A DNA stretch of 64,000 bases from Phycisphaerae bacterium (GTDB taxonomy: Bacteria; Planctomycetota; Phycisphaerae; Tepidisphaerales; Tepidisphaeraceae): contig JAICIO010000005.1 of the NCBI GenBank assembly GCA_025924315.1, positions 1 to 64,000 of the forward strand, in the 5' to 3' direction. Shown one piece after another: positions 32,712 through 41,792 of this stretch. The notes below the pieces were generated by a model. That model was given only the letters and a program-made list of their open reading frames with translations. It ran no database searches and was not told where the DNA came from. The position numbers and the translations under genes are program-made. Numbering within the stretch: the first letter of the stretch is position 1; each line of letters opens with the position of its first letter.

Positions 32712-34142
32712 TTAAACCTTGAGCGTGACTTCCGCCCCCAGATGCTCGCGATAACGTGAGCGAATCGGCTCGACGACCTCGGTTACGAATCGCTCCACCT
32801 GCTGCGGCGCTCGACCGACGAATTTCTTTGGGTCCATCACGTCACTGAGGTTGATCTTCGCGAAGGCGCTGTCGACCTTCAGCCGATCGAGCAGATCATT
32901 TGGTTTTCCATACATTTTCACCTGCTCCGCGGCGGCGAGGGAATGCAGGCGGATCAGCTCGTGCAGCTCCTGGCGATCGCCCCCGCCGCGCACGCCGGCC
33001 ATCAGGATCTCTTCCGTCGCCATGAACGGCAGCTCGCTCATGACAGCCGCCTCGATTACCTTGGGGTAAACAACGAGCCCGCGGGCCACGTTCACGACGA
33101 TCTGCAGACATCCATCGATGGCGAGGAACGCTTCGGGCACACTCAGTCGCTTGTTCGATGAATCGTCGAGCGTCCGCTCGAACCACTGCTCCGCCGCGGT
33201 TTGAAGTGGGGAATTGGCGAGGCTGATGACGAAGCGCGCCAGGCCCGTCGCGCGCTCGCAGCGCATGGGATTGCGCTTGTACGCCATCGCGCTCGAGCCG
33301 ACCTGCTCTTCCTCGAACGGCTCTTCGAGCTGCTTTATCCCCGCCAGCAGCCGGATGTCGTTGGCGAAGCGATGCACGCTGGTCGCGACGCCGGCGAGAC
33401 AGTTCACGATCTGCGCGTCGATTTTTCTGGGATACGTTTGACCGGTGACGGTGAAGCTCTCTGCGAAACCGCAAGCGGCGGTGACGCGCTTATCGAGCTC
33501 GTCGACCTTTGCATGGTCGCCATCGAAGAGCGCGAGAAACGATGCCTGCGTGCCGGTCGTGCCCTTCACCCCGCGGAAGCGAAGCGTCGCGAGGCGGTGT
33601 TCGATTTCTTCGAGATCGATCGCGAGGTCCTGGGCCCACAGCGTCGCGCGCTTGCCGACGGTTGTGAGCTGCGCCGGCTGAAAGTGCGTGTAGCCGAGCG
33701 TCGGCAGATCTTTCCACTTCATCGCGAAACTTGCGAGGGCGTCGATGGCGTTCGCAAGCCTCGCCGCGACGAACTTCAGCGCGTCGCGCATGATGATCAG
33801 GTCTGCGTTATCCACGACGTACTGCGACGTCGCGCCGAGATGAATGATCCCCTTCGCGGCGGGCGCCGTTTCTTCGAACGTGTGGACGTGCGCCATCACA
33901 TCGTGGCGCAGGCGCTTCTCCCACTGTGCGGCTTTCTCGAAGTCGATCTCATCGAGCTTGGCCTGCATCTGCTTGAGCGCGTCATCGCTAATCCGATCGA
34001 GGCCGAGCGACTTCTCCGCCCGCGCCAGCTCGAGCCACAATCGCCGCCAAAGCGAAAACTTCTGTTGCGGCGAAAACAGCCGCAGCATCTCACGGCTCGC
34101 ATTCCGCGCCGCGAGGGGAGATTCGTAGGTGTCATATTGCAT
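32712..34142 (-). CDS. purB: Adenylosuccinate lyase
   Basis: Acts twice in purine synthesis, splitting SAICAR and adenylosuccinate. At 476 aa with [11 protein letters not shown] near the start, [33 protein letters not shown], and the superfamily signature [15 protein letters not shown] (catalytic Ser loop, near residue 290), it resembles the longer, eukaryote-like purB form. The start is only six bases after the vapC stop on the same strand, with no promoter-sized gap, so this essential gene appears to be the third gene of the vapBC operon. Confidence 0.95.
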   Translation of the reverse strand: MQYDTYESPLAARNASREMLRLFSPQQKFSLWRRLWLELARAEKSLGLDRISDDALKQMQAKLDEIDFEKAAQWEKRLRHDVMAHVHTFEETAPAAKGIIHLGATSQYVVDNADLIIMRDALKFVAARLANAIDALASFAMKWKDLPTLGYTHFQPAQLTTVGKRATLWAQDLAIDLEEIEHRLATLRFRGVKGTTGTQASFLALFDGDHAKVDELDKRVTAACGFAESFTVTGQTYPRKIDAQIVNCLAGVATSVHRFANDIRLLAGIKQLEEPFEEEQVGSSAMAYKRNPMRCERATGLARFVISLANSPLQTAAEQWFERTLDDSSNKRLSVPEAFLAIDGCLQIVVNVARGLVVYPKVIEAAVMSELPFMATEEILMAGVRGGGDRQELHELIRLHSLAAAEQVKMYGKPNDLLDRLKVDSAFAKINLSDVMDPKKFVGRAPQQVERFVTEVVEPIRSRYREHLGAEVTLKV

Positions 34143-34148
34143 AAAGCG

Positions 34149-34556
34149 CTATCTTGCTCGCGGCACATACAAGCGGATGGGAATGTGCTGCGCATAGTTG
34201 CTGAAATCTTTGTCCGTCGTGTAAATGTCCAAGTCTTCTCGCACAGCAATCGAGCAAATCAGAAAATCCATGTGGTCGCCTTGCACGCCACGGGTTCGAC
34301 AGGCGTTGAAGAGCTCCGCGGCACGCTCATAATCTTCTGTGCCCACCGATAGGTCCGGAAAACTGCGAAGCTGCAGGCGCAGTCGTTCGAATTGCTGTTT
34401 CGCGCGGATTCCGGAAAGAACTTCCTGGCGGATCGGACCCACCAACCGTGCGCGACCTTCTTTCACCAGGGCGGCAAGCTCTGCAGATTCCGCATTACGA
34501 CTGCTCCTGCGCCGAAGCGCCAGCGACCAGATGCTGGTATCGATTAGCACGTTCAT
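34149..34556 (-). CDS. vapC: VapC-family PIN-domain ribonuclease toxin
   Basis: The PIN fold is clear in a 135-aa protein: VLIDTSIWSLALRR (first Asp), QEVLSGIR (Glu), GDHMDFLICSIAVRE (third acidic pair) and YTTDKDFSNYA (final Asp). VapC toxins cleave tRNA or rRNA when the antitoxin is lost. It overlaps the vapB gene by four bases and is followed after six bases by purB. Confidence 0.93.
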   Translation of the reverse strand: MNVLIDTSIWSLALRRRSSRNAESAELAALVKEGRARLVGPIRQEVLSGIRAKQQFERLRLQLRSFPDLSVGTEDYERAAELFNACRTRGVQGDHMDFLICSIAVREDLDIYTTDKDFSNYAQHIPIRLYVPRAR

Positions 34557-34753
34557 CGGCGCTTCCGAGCTGCTTTGTAGTCGTAATCTGGATCGTAGTC
34601 GATCGTTCCAAACAGCTCAGTGATTTTCGCCTGCTCACGGCGCTGAATGTATTCCTCAAGCGCTTGAGTGACGGTGGCCTTCTTTGTTTTCAGCCCGCCA
34701 ACCCGCTGCGCCTTTGTCAGCAGGTGATCATCGATCTGAAGATTGGTCGCCAT
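34553..34753 (-). CDS. vapB: VapB-family antitoxin
   Basis: A 66-aa antitoxin with a short ribbon-helix-helix-like N-terminus (NLQIDDHLLTKAQRVGG; KKATVTQALEEYIQRREQ) and a toxin-wrapping tail ELFGTIDYDPDYDYKAARKR, typical of VapB proteins paired with PIN toxins. ATG 34753 is the usual start; a GTG two codons earlier is possible. The 430-bp upstream region would carry the autoregulated promoter. Confidence 0.9.
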   Translation of the reverse strand: MATNLQIDDHLLTKAQRVGGLKTKKATVTQALEEYIQRREQAKITELFGTIDYDPDYDYKAARKRR

Positions 34754-35184
34754 GCTCACACACTATGCGACACATTCACGTGTGTCTACTGAGGAGCGTT
34801 GGCTTTTGCGCGGTTCGGCCTCAATGCGACACGGCTCGCGATCGTCAATGCGTAACTCCTTGTCCCGCCTCATCTCTGCCGCGTCGAAGATTTCTTCTGT
34901 TGCAAGGCGTTGCACCCCGTTGCATCGGTTGCGATTCAATTGGATCCCCAAGCGTTACGTTCCCGCCCCCTAGTCTCTGGTGTTGTTGCGCGAATCGGGG
35001 CGAAGGCGCGCAACGCGCGCGGCGTAAAGCGTTAGTCCGACGGGAGATAAATTTCTTCAAGTTGTAGTTTTTGCGTTTTGGGCCGTTGCGCGTTTAAAGC
35101 GACAGCGCGCAACGGGGTGGGTGAAATCGGGGGTGGCGATTTGTAATTGCTCGTGCCTCCGAGCGCTTCTACGATCAAGCCGAT
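34754..35184. other. Intergenic region with two GTTGCGCG inverted repeats
   Basis: Divergent spacer between vapB and the DUF4230-like gene. Two related inverted repeats are seen: GTTGCGCG/CGCGCAAC at 34985-34992 and 35007-35014, and CCGTTGCGCG/CGCGCAACGG at 35083-35092 and 35106-35115. They could be operator sites or fragments of a repeat family. No ORF here looks real. Confidence 0.5.
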
Positions 35185-35886
35185 TTGGAACCTGTTCTCG
35201 CACAACCCACGGTCAAACCGCCCCGGCGATGGCGCGCGCTCGCCTGGGGGTACCTCGCCATTGTCGCGGTCGTCGCGGTGACCGTTTTCGCGGTCATGTC
35301 GTACCAGTCGCGGCGAGTGGTGCCGGCGAGTCAGTGGGCGAGTGATCTCGATGAGAATGGTCACATCCGCCCGCTCACCGAAGTGCTCGAACTGACGCGG
35401 CAGCTCAAGCTCGTCACGGTGAAGATCAACGCGCGCGTCCCCGCGACGGTGACCGATCGCCGCCGCGTGATCGGTGAAGCGACGGCGAGCATCGAAGTGC
35501 CGGTGACCTATCAATACGGCGTCGATCTCTCGGCGCTGCCCGTGCACGCGCTGACGTTTCAACACATCTCGCAGCATTACGTGCTGACCGTCCCGCCGCC
35601 GACGATGCTGAGCTGCGAAGTGGACAATTCGAAAGCGACGAAGGAAGAGCTCGAAGTCTCGACGTGGCGGTTCAAGCGGCTCAATCAGGACCTGCTCGTC
35701 GCCGCTCATAAGAAAGTGGAAACGGAAGCGCGACGGCAAATGCTTTCGCCGGAACAGATGGAAGAAATCCGCAAGCTCACGCGCGAGCAGCTCGAGCGAT
35801 TGGTCAAAGCGCTGATCACGGATGACAAGCCGCTGGAAGTGCGATTCGAAGAAACGCCCGAATCGACCGCGTCCGGAGCGCGGTGA
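35185..35886 (+). CDS. DUF4230-like membrane-anchored protein
   Basis: A 233-aa protein with one N-terminal membrane helix (ALAWGYLAIVAVVAVTVFAV) and an extracytoplasmic part. ELTRQLKLVTVKINA and EATASIEVPVTYQYGVDLSAL resemble DUF4230 proteins, whose function is unknown; the C-terminal 70 residues are helical and charged. The only good start is TTG 35185. A partner membrane-protein gene follows on the same strand after an iterated repeat, and the pair may act together. Confidence 0.65.
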   Translation: MEPVLAQPTVKPPRRWRALAWGYLAIVAVVAVTVFAVMSYQSRRVVPASQWASDLDENGHIRPLTEVLELTRQLKLVTVKINARVPATVTDRRRVIGEATASIEVPVTYQYGVDLSALPVHALTFQHISQHYVLTVPPPTMLSCEVDNSKATKEELEVSTWRFKRLNQDLLVAAHKKVETEARRQMLSPEQMEEIRKLTREQLERLVKALITDDKPLEVRFEETPESTASGAR

Positions 35887-35898
35887 ATAAAATTCAAG

Positions 35899-36048
35899 CC
35901 GCAGATAAACGCAGATGGACGCAGATTGAAATGGATTGCCCTCGAATCTCACGAATTGACACGAATGAAATTGCTTTGATTCGTGCAGATTCGTGTGATT
36001 CGTGGAAAACAACTTTTTTCATCTGCGTTTATCCGCGTTCATCTGCGG
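35899..36048. repeat. Nested iterated inverted repeat (GCAGATAAACGCAGATGG / CACGAATTGACACGAATG)
   Basis: The outer arms are GCAGATAAACGCAGATGGAC at 35901 onward and the complementary ATCTGCGTTTATCCGCG at 36021 onward. Inside, CACGAATTGACACGAATGA faces ATTCGTGTGATTCGTGG. The element is a symmetrical nest of two iterated-word families between two cooperating-looking genes. Confidence 0.75.
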
Positions 36049-36070
36049 TTGATTCCTTCGTGGATTTGAA

Positions 36071-37192
36071 ATGATTCGCCGAATCTGGAAATCCCGCTGG
36101 TCGATTGTTCGGCTCGCGATCGCGATCGTGCTGCTGGTGGTCGCGCTCTCGGATAATCCGGCCCGGATGGTTCGCATGCAGCTGGCGGCGATGCGTTCCT
36201 ATGACTATCTCGGCGAGGCGCACCGGCTGCGGATGGAGAAGCGGTATGGCGAGGCGCTGATGGTGATCGACGAAGGGATCACCGATGCGTCGCCCGATGT
36301 CGCGCAGCCGATGCTCGCGGAGCGGGAGCTCATCGTTTCGGAGCGCGACAGCATCTATCGGCGGATCAAGGACGTCGGCAGGGGCGCGTTCACGGGTCGT
36401 GGTGATAGCGTTGAAGAACTGGTCGGAGCGGTCGGGGCGGACATGCTTGTTGTCGGCGATGTGCGCGATCTGCTGCTGCAAAGCGCACACTTTGCGATCG
36501 ATGGTGAAGCAGATCCGGTGATCTTGTCGCTCTCGGGGATTGGCCTGGCAACGACGGTCGCGCCGGAGATCGATTGGGGCGTTTCGCTGCTGAAGATCGG
36601 CAAAAAGATGGGCGCGATCGGCGGACGCCTTGGTGAAACGCTTGTCGATCTCGCCAAGCGCAGTGCGAAGATGGGCCGCGAAGACAAGGAGCTGACGAAG
36701 GTCGCGGAGAATGTTGGCGAGATCGCCGCGCACAGCTCGCCCGCGGGCGCGATTCGGCTGATGCGCTTCGCGGACGATCCACAGGATATCGAGAAGATCG
36801 CGAAGTTCGTGAAGAAGGAGCGAAGCGCCGCGTTCGCGTTGCACCTCGCGGGCAAGGAAGGCGTGCGCTTGATCAAAGACGATGCGGAGGCGGGCGAAGC
36901 CCTCATCGTCGCAACGAAAAAAGGCGACCGCGGAATGGCGTGGCTGCGAAGCGGAAACGCGCGGCTGTTCCGTCCGCACCCGCTGATCGGTTTGACCAAA
37001 GGGATCTACAAAGGGAACGCGCCGAAGCTTCTGAATCGAGTGGTCAGCGACTATTTCGATCCGCTCGGGATCTGGATCATCGTGGGATTGGCGGGTTGGA
37101 TCTGCCTCGAAGCGTGCATCCTCTGGACGCGATTGATCACGCCGAGTCCGACGCCATTTGCCGTGCGCGAGGCGGCACTTCAAGTTGCGTAA
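36071..37192 (+). CDS. Membrane protein of unknown function
   Basis: A 373-aa protein with an N-terminal membrane helix (VRLAIAIVLLVVALSD), a long soluble helical middle, and a C-terminal helix (GIWIIVGLAGWICLEACIL). The middle has a small TPR-like start (YLGEAHRLRMEKRYGEALMVIDEGI) and repeated Ala/Lys/Glu-rich helices. I do not recognise the family. Because it follows the DUF4230-like gene with only a repeat between, the two are probably transcribed together. Confidence 0.7.
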   Translation: MIRRIWKSRWSIVRLAIAIVLLVVALSDNPARMVRMQLAAMRSYDYLGEAHRLRMEKRYGEALMVIDEGITDASPDVAQPMLAERELIVSERDSIYRRIKDVGRGAFTGRGDSVEELVGAVGADMLVVGDVRDLLLQSAHFAIDGEADPVILSLSGIGLATTVAPEIDWGVSLLKIGKKMGAIGGRLGETLVDLAKRSAKMGREDKELTKVAENVGEIAAHSSPAGAIRLMRFADDPQDIEKIAKFVKKERSAAFALHLAGKEGVRLIKDDAEAGEALIVATKKGDRGMAWLRSGNARLFRPHPLIGLTKGIYKGNAPKLLNRVVSDYFDPLGIWIIVGLAGWICLEACILWTRLITPSPTPFAVREAALQVA

Positions 37193-37210
37193 AAGTAGCC
37201 ATAACACGAC

Positions 37211-37285
37211 GTAGGGTGCGCTTCAGCGCACCGGTTATTCGTTTCCGACGGGAAGAAATAACCGGTGCGCTGAAGCGCACCCTAC
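37211..37285. repeat. Family A REP element (G type), copy 7
   Basis: Complete G-type element between two convergent genes (the membrane protein and a pseudopilin). Confidence 0.92.
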
Positions 37286-37301
37286 TTGCGCTATCATTGG
37301 A

Positions 37302-38111
37302 TTACGGATGGCGGAAGTTCCAGATCAATGTTTGTCGTGGATCTTTCGGCGCGCCTTGGGTGGTTAAGTCATCATTCACGTATTCGAAGTACCAAGTCAT
37401 GAATTTCGATTTGCCGGAGCCGGAGCTGTAGTTGAAAAGTGGCTGCGTGATGCTGGCAGCGTGACCATCGGCGAAGCACACGTTCGCGGCCTTGTTTCTA
37501 TCGTGACGCACGCCGACTGATCCTTCGTCGCCGTCAAAAGCCGACGAAAAGCTATCACTGGATAGCGGCGGGAGAACAAAGCAGCAATCGATCGAAATAC
37601 CATCGAAGTAAAGCACGGTCCGCGCTGAGTCGTGGATTCTGCTTACGCGCGTCCAATACGGATTCGCCTTTGTTCCACCGAAATAGGTATTCATCTTGAA
37701 CGTGCGCGATCCGTTCCCGCCAGTCACCGTCGTGTTCTCGCCGAACGATTGGTAAACGGGATCCTGCTTTAAGAGCGTGTAGTTTCGGATTTTGGCGCTG
37801 CCGCCCGACACGTCCTGAATGTTTCGCTGAAGGTATGAGTCCAATGCGTTGAACCACAGAACCTGCTGTGCGATACGACCGACGGGATCGCCACTGCCTG
37901 TTGGTTGCGGATAGGTTTGCTTATTCTCCGCAACGTACATCGCGGTTGCGATACCTACCTGCCGGAGATTGCTGAGGCACTGGACCTTGGCCGCTTCGGC
38001 GCGCGCTCCACTCAGCACAGGCAGAAGCAGCCCGATCAGAATCGCGATGATGCCGATCACGACGAGCAACTCGACCAAGGTAAACCCGCGGGGCTTTCGC
38101 TGCTTCTTCAT
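37302..38111 (-). CDS. Type II secretion/type IV pilin-like prepilin (H-X9-DG type)
   Basis: A 269-aa prepilin with the class III signal [19 protein letters not shown]: cleavage after Gly, then Phe and the hydrophobic helix. The C-terminal part contains [15 protein letters not shown], the H-X9-DG motif of planctomycete pseudopilins (DUF1559-like group). Such proteins are very numerous in Planctomycetota and may form pili or a secretion pseudopilus. ATG 38111 has GGGAG upstream; the longer ORF start is discarded. Confidence 0.9.
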   Translation of the reverse strand: MKKQRKPRGFTLVELLVVIGIIAILIGLLLPVLSGARAEAAKVQCLSNLRQVGIATAMYVAENKQTYPQPTGSGDPVGRIAQQVLWFNALDSYLQRNIQDVSGGSAKIRNYTLLKQDPVYQSFGENTTVTGGNGSRTFKMNTYFGGTKANPYWTRVSRIHDSARTVLYFDGISIDCCFVLPPLSSDSFSSAFDGDEGSVGVRHDRNKAANVCFADGHAASITQPLFNYSSGSGKSKFMTWYFEYVNDDLTTQGAPKDPRQTLIWNFRHP

Positions 38112-38216
38112 GGATACTCCCTGCATCACACACAGCCCCAAGTCAACGTCAGGGCGTTCCCCGTTCTAACAACTAAGCGTACGCAACCCGTCACTGTTCA
38201 GCGCTTCGTTTGTATT

Positions 38217-38262
38217 GTTTAGCGGCGGCCCGCAGGGCCGGCCCTGCGGGCCGCCGCTAAAC
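38217..38262. repeat. 46-bp perfect palindrome, TTTAGCGGCGGCCCG
   Basis: GTTTAGCGGCGGCCCGCAGG on the left is matched exactly, with no spacer, by the right half. It has the TTTAG head of the repeat group but no loop between the arms. Located in the upstream region of the 38111 pseudopilin gene. Confidence 0.88.
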
Positions 38263-38511
38263 GGCGCACGCTCGCTAACCCCATCAGAACCGCCGCGGCG
38301 CGCGACTTATTCGCCGCCGCCCGCATGAATCATGAAATCTTGCCCTGGGCGCACGTGCACTCGCTGGGCGCCGGACCTGGCCGGCGCCGCGGAAGTTCCT
38401 TCTTCGCGTTGCAAAAGAGAACGAAGCGAACGAGTGGTTCGGCCGATTCATGGCCGCTCGAATCCGCCGGATAATATAACACGCGCGGTCGAAAAGCGCG
38501 CCTCTTCTATA

Positions 38512-38555
38512 TTCCAAAAACAAACGAAAGGGTTCCCTGTGTTAGAGGAAACCCC
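38512..38555 (-). terminator. Probable terminator of the pseudopilin gene
   Basis: On the minus strand GGGTTTCC...GGAACCC forms a stem with one bulge, followed by TTTCGTTTGTTTTT. It lies 33 bases after the 38588 stop codon. Confidence 0.65.
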
Positions 38556-38587
38556 TTCGCGATTGTTATCCCTTTACCCGTTGTGCC

Positions 38588-39688
38588 TTACGGAACCATG
38601 TACGGCGTTTGAGGGGTTCCGCTGAAGTACGTGTTCACCACGTCTTTGTAGGCCTGCGAGTTGTCGATGGTCATTTCGCAGCCCTTCGGTGCCCAGTACG
38701 CCGGATTCGCCGCCTGCAGGTCGCCGAGCAGTTCGACGTGGCCATCGAAGAACCCGAAGTTGCCCTTGTAGGTATCGGCGTTCTGGAATGGCCGCTGCGT
38801 GCCGTGTCGGAAGGCGATCAGTCGCGGCTCGACGGTCGGCGAAACCGCACCATTCCCCGGAGCGGTCGAACGATTCCATGAATTGGTGAATGCGCTCCAT
38901 GGACCCGCGTCGGCGTGCATGCCGCCACCAGCCGAGAGATACGCGAAGATCACCGTCGGCGCGGCCGTCGCGGTGGTGAAGCGAGCGCCGTCACCGATGA
39001 AGATCTTCGATGACGCCTGCCCCACCTTCGCGACTTTCGGAATGTACGATGGCGGGTTGTTGTACTCGGGACGGCAGTAGGTTCGCGTCGAGCCCTGCGC
39101 GCTCGAGCCGGCGCCGGCGGATCGCTTTCGAATTAATCCGAAGATCGTGGCGGTGTTGTACGACACGTTCAGGCCGGTGGGGTAGACCGTCATTGCCGTC
39201 GTACCGGAGCCGGTGGAGGTATAAAAGAACGTATTTTCCGGGCACTTGAACGAGCCGAAATCGTTGAGGTCATGAAATCGCTGTTCGCGCGACGCAGACG
39301 TCGGGCCGTCGTCAAATGCGATTCCCATCACCTTCGCGATGGGCGAGGTCCAGTCCCAGTTCTCCGTGATGACCGGGCAATTCGTGTTGCCGAAGGTGAA
39401 CGGCTGGTTGCCGTTGGCCTGCACGTCCGGTTGCTGGAATGGGTCGGTGTAAATGAACCGCGCCGAGCTGAAGCAGTTGCCGACGATGTAGTCGTTGTTC
39501 TGCGCGGCATACATTCGCATGCCCTGGCAGATGGTTCTGAGATTCGCAGCGCACTGGATCGTGTTGGCCGCTCGCCGAGCTTTACTGAGCGCGGGAAGGA
39601 GAATCGAGATCAGCAGCGCGATGATCCCGATGACGACGAGCAGCTCGACCAGCGTGAAACCTCGATCCATCTTTCGAACGTTCTGCAT
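38588..39688 (-). CDS. Prepilin-type protein (H-X9-DG type)
   Basis: A second prepilin, 366 aa: [20 protein letters not shown] at the N-terminus, then [25 protein letters not shown] typical of planctomycete pseudopilins, and [29 protein letters not shown] near the C-terminus, a longer variant of the H-X-DG motif. ATG 39688 has GGGAGG at a good distance. It is encoded downstream of a small membrane protein on the same strand, probably as an operon, and ends at a terminator. Confidence 0.9.
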   Translation of the reverse strand: MQNVRKMDRGFTLVELLVVIGIIALLISILLPALSKARRAANTIQCAANLRTICQGMRMYAAQNNDYIVGNCFSSARFIYTDPFQQPDVQANGNQPFTFGNTNCPVITENWDWTSPIAKVMGIAFDDGPTSASREQRFHDLNDFGSFKCPENTFFYTSTGSGTTAMTVYPTGLNVSYNTATIFGLIRKRSAGAGSSAQGSTRTYCRPEYNNPPSYIPKVAKVGQASSKIFIGDGARFTTATAAPTVIFAYLSAGGGMHADAGPWSAFTNSWNRSTAPGNGAVSPTVEPRLIAFRHGTQRPFQNADTYKGNFGFFDGHVELLGDLQAANPAYWAPKGCEMTIDNSQAYKDVVNTYFSGTPQTPYMVP

Positions 39689-39717
39689 ACGGCCTCCCGT
39701 GTGTGGTTCTAAGTTCA

Positions 39718-40206
39718 TTATTCCGCCGCCGGGTGTGACCGAGGATTTGCTTTCCATTCGGCCTCCGTGGGTGGCGGTTTAGCGCCCGATTGCGGCGCGG
39801 GATTTCGGACGGTAACGAGCCGCCCGCAGTCCGGGCAGAACGTCGGCTCGGGGAGCTTTCGGTAGGAATTGAGCAATACCGGATAGGGTGTCGGCCTGAT
39901 TTTCCCCTCCTTCGTCCAGTAGCACATTTCCGCGGGATATCCGGTGTTTTTCCCGCTGAAGGGTGAAGGCGCGGGGATCTTCGACGTCGCCGTCAGCTCA
40001 TACTGATAAGGCTTGAGCGTTTCCGCGCAGATAAACGTGCGCGTGTTCGCGAAGTTCTGAATCTCACTGGAACCGAACGATCCTTTGATCGAGAAAAATA
40101 CGACGCCGAGTGCAATTAAGATAAAGGCGATGGTTACGCCTTTGCCCGCGTTGCTGTTGAGAAACTCTCGAACGCCTTGTGAACCCCTCTGCGCTTCTTC
40201 GCCCAT
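39718..40206 (-). CDS. Single-pass membrane protein with CPDC motif
   Basis: A 162-aa protein: short cytosolic N-terminus, one helix ([18 protein letters not shown]), and an outer part carrying several Cys residues ([29 protein letters not shown]) that may bind zinc. I do not recognise a family. ATG 40206 follows AAGGTGG. It is 29 bases upstream of a prepilin gene, and similar small proteins beside planctomycete pseudopilins suggest a link to that apparatus (inference). Confidence 0.7.
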   Translation of the reverse strand: MGEEAQRGSQGVREFLNSNAGKGVTIAFILIALGVVFFSIKGSFGSSEIQNFANTRTFICAETLKPYQYELTATSKIPAPSPFSGKNTGYPAEMCYWTKEGKIRPTPYPVLLNSYRKLPEPTFCPDCGRLVTVRNPAPQSGAKPPPTEAEWKANPRSHPAAE

Positions 40207-40682
40207 GAAACCACCTTCGCTCCCTGAAGTTTGATTCGTATTGATCCCGCGCGAGCGTTCCGTTGAGCGCGCTAGCCCCGCGCGCAGAATCGGCACCTTC
40301 CCCGGCGCGACTTTTATGCAATCTAGCTAACGTGAACGGCGGCGAACAAATGAAAATGGACGGCGCGCAGCCGTCTATTCCGAGCGCCCAGTCTATCAGA
40401 ATAACAAATGGACCCCCGCAATTATTTCCTTTCACAACAAGATATCCGCAATAAAGAACATCGTAAACTTGCTGTCGAACGCACGTTTCTGAGGGGCTTA
40501 CCTTTGGCGCATACAATCTTCTGAAAAACGCGCGTTGTACCTCACACGAGCGACCTCTACGCCCGTTCGCGTGTGGCGAACGGCTCAAGGGAACGTTCGT
40601 CCGATCGGCGATTATTTTCCCGGTGATTGATTCGCATCCCTTCGCGCTTGTCGCAGTCGCGATCCCCTTCGACAATCCACCC
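40207..40682. other. Divergent intergenic region
   Basis: About 475 bases between divergent genes. Only one clear structure is seen, CCGTTCGC-GTGTG-GCGAACGG at 40563-40583, an 8-bp stem without a T-tract. Promoters for both directions must lie here but none is convincing by eye. A GTG at 40623 could extend the YihY gene upstream. Confidence 0.4.
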
Positions 40683-41690
40683 ATGGCCCGGCTGATCGAT
40701 GTCCCCATCGTCGTTCGACGAATCGGTTGGCGGGAGTTCCTGCGCCGCGTGCGCCGTGAAACGATTGATGATGACCTGTTCATGTTCGCCGGCACGCTCG
40801 CATATTCCTGGCTGCTGGCGATCTTTCCCTTCTTCATCTTCCTCTTCGGTTTGCTTCTCTACCTGCCGGCCCCGGTGAAGAGCCGAACGCTCGACGAAGC
40901 GCACGTTTTTCTCGCGACGCTGATCCCCGATCGCGCCGCCGATGCGATCTGGGACGCGATGAACGTCAAGGCGCGCATGCACGCGACGCCCCAAAATGGC
41001 TCGGTGCTGTTTCTAAGTCTGTTCATCGCGCTATGGGCCGCGAGCGGTGGCATCACCGTGACGATGGCGGCGCTCGACAAATGTTATGAACAGCCGCACG
41101 TGCGGGTGTACTACAAGCGCCGGCCGATGGGTTTCGGGCTCACGTTGCTCGTGTCGATGCTGGTGATCGTGATCATCGTGCTGATGCCGATGGGCACGAT
41201 CTTCCGCCAATCGATTTTGCTGCATGGGGCGCATGCGGTTTCAACGGGAACGGTATGGTTGTTCGACTTCCTCCGCGGAGCGCTCGCGGTCTCATGTGCT
41301 TTTCTAATTCTCGCGCTGATCTATCAGTATGGCCCCTGCGTGAAGCGCGTGTGGCGCAGCGTGACGCCGGGGGCGGTCTTCTGCATGGTGGTGTGGGTGC
41401 TGCTCGGTTCCGTGTTCCGCTACTACGTCAACGACTACAGCAGGCATTACAAGGAGACGTACGGCAGCGCGTGGTGGGTGGTGGTGCTGCTGTTCATGTT
41501 CTATCTCGACGCGCTGGTGCTTTTGATTGGCGCCGAAATCAACAGCGAGATTGAGTACGAAATCCTCGGCGTGACAAGAGGCTCAAACAATTTCTGCACG
41601 GCCGAACGTGCGATGAAGAAATACCAAACGCCAAAGGTTGAAGCAGCAGAAGTTGCCGCGCAACAAACGATTCCGGATGGATCTGATTAA
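40683..41690 (+). CDS. YihY/BrkB-family membrane protein
   Basis: A polytopic inner-membrane protein of about 335 aa. DDDLFMFAGTLAYSWLLAIFPFFIFLFGLL, ALWAASGGITVTMAALDKCY, a YGPCVKRVWRSVTPGAVFCMVVW segment and the closing FYLDALVLLIGAEINSEIEY are conserved family landmarks. Transport or envelope functions have been suggested for YihY; none is certain. ATG 40683 lacks a strong ribosome site, and GTG 40623 is an alternative. Confidence 0.88.
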   Translation: MARLIDVPIVVRRIGWREFLRRVRRETIDDDLFMFAGTLAYSWLLAIFPFFIFLFGLLLYLPAPVKSRTLDEAHVFLATLIPDRAADAIWDAMNVKARMHATPQNGSVLFLSLFIALWAASGGITVTMAALDKCYEQPHVRVYYKRRPMGFGLTLLVSMLVIVIIVLMPMGTIFRQSILLHGAHAVSTGTVWLFDFLRGALAVSCAFLILALIYQYGPCVKRVWRSVTPGAVFCMVVWVLLGSVFRYYVNDYSRHYKETYGSAWWVVVLLFMFYLDALVLLIGAEINSEIEYEILGVTRGSNNFCTAERAMKKYQTPKVEAAEVAAQQTIPDGSD

Positions 41691-41702
41691 CGCACGAGCC
41701 TT

Positions 41703-41776
41703 GTAGGGTCCGCTTCAGCGGACCGGTTATTTGACTTTTCGAACAGAAGTAACCGGTCCGCTGAAGCGGACCCTAC
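41703..41776. repeat. Family A REP element (C type), copy 8
   Basis: Complete C-type element in the convergent space between the YihY and oxidoreductase genes. Confidence 0.92.
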
Positions 41777-41792
41777 AAAGCATCAACGATGC

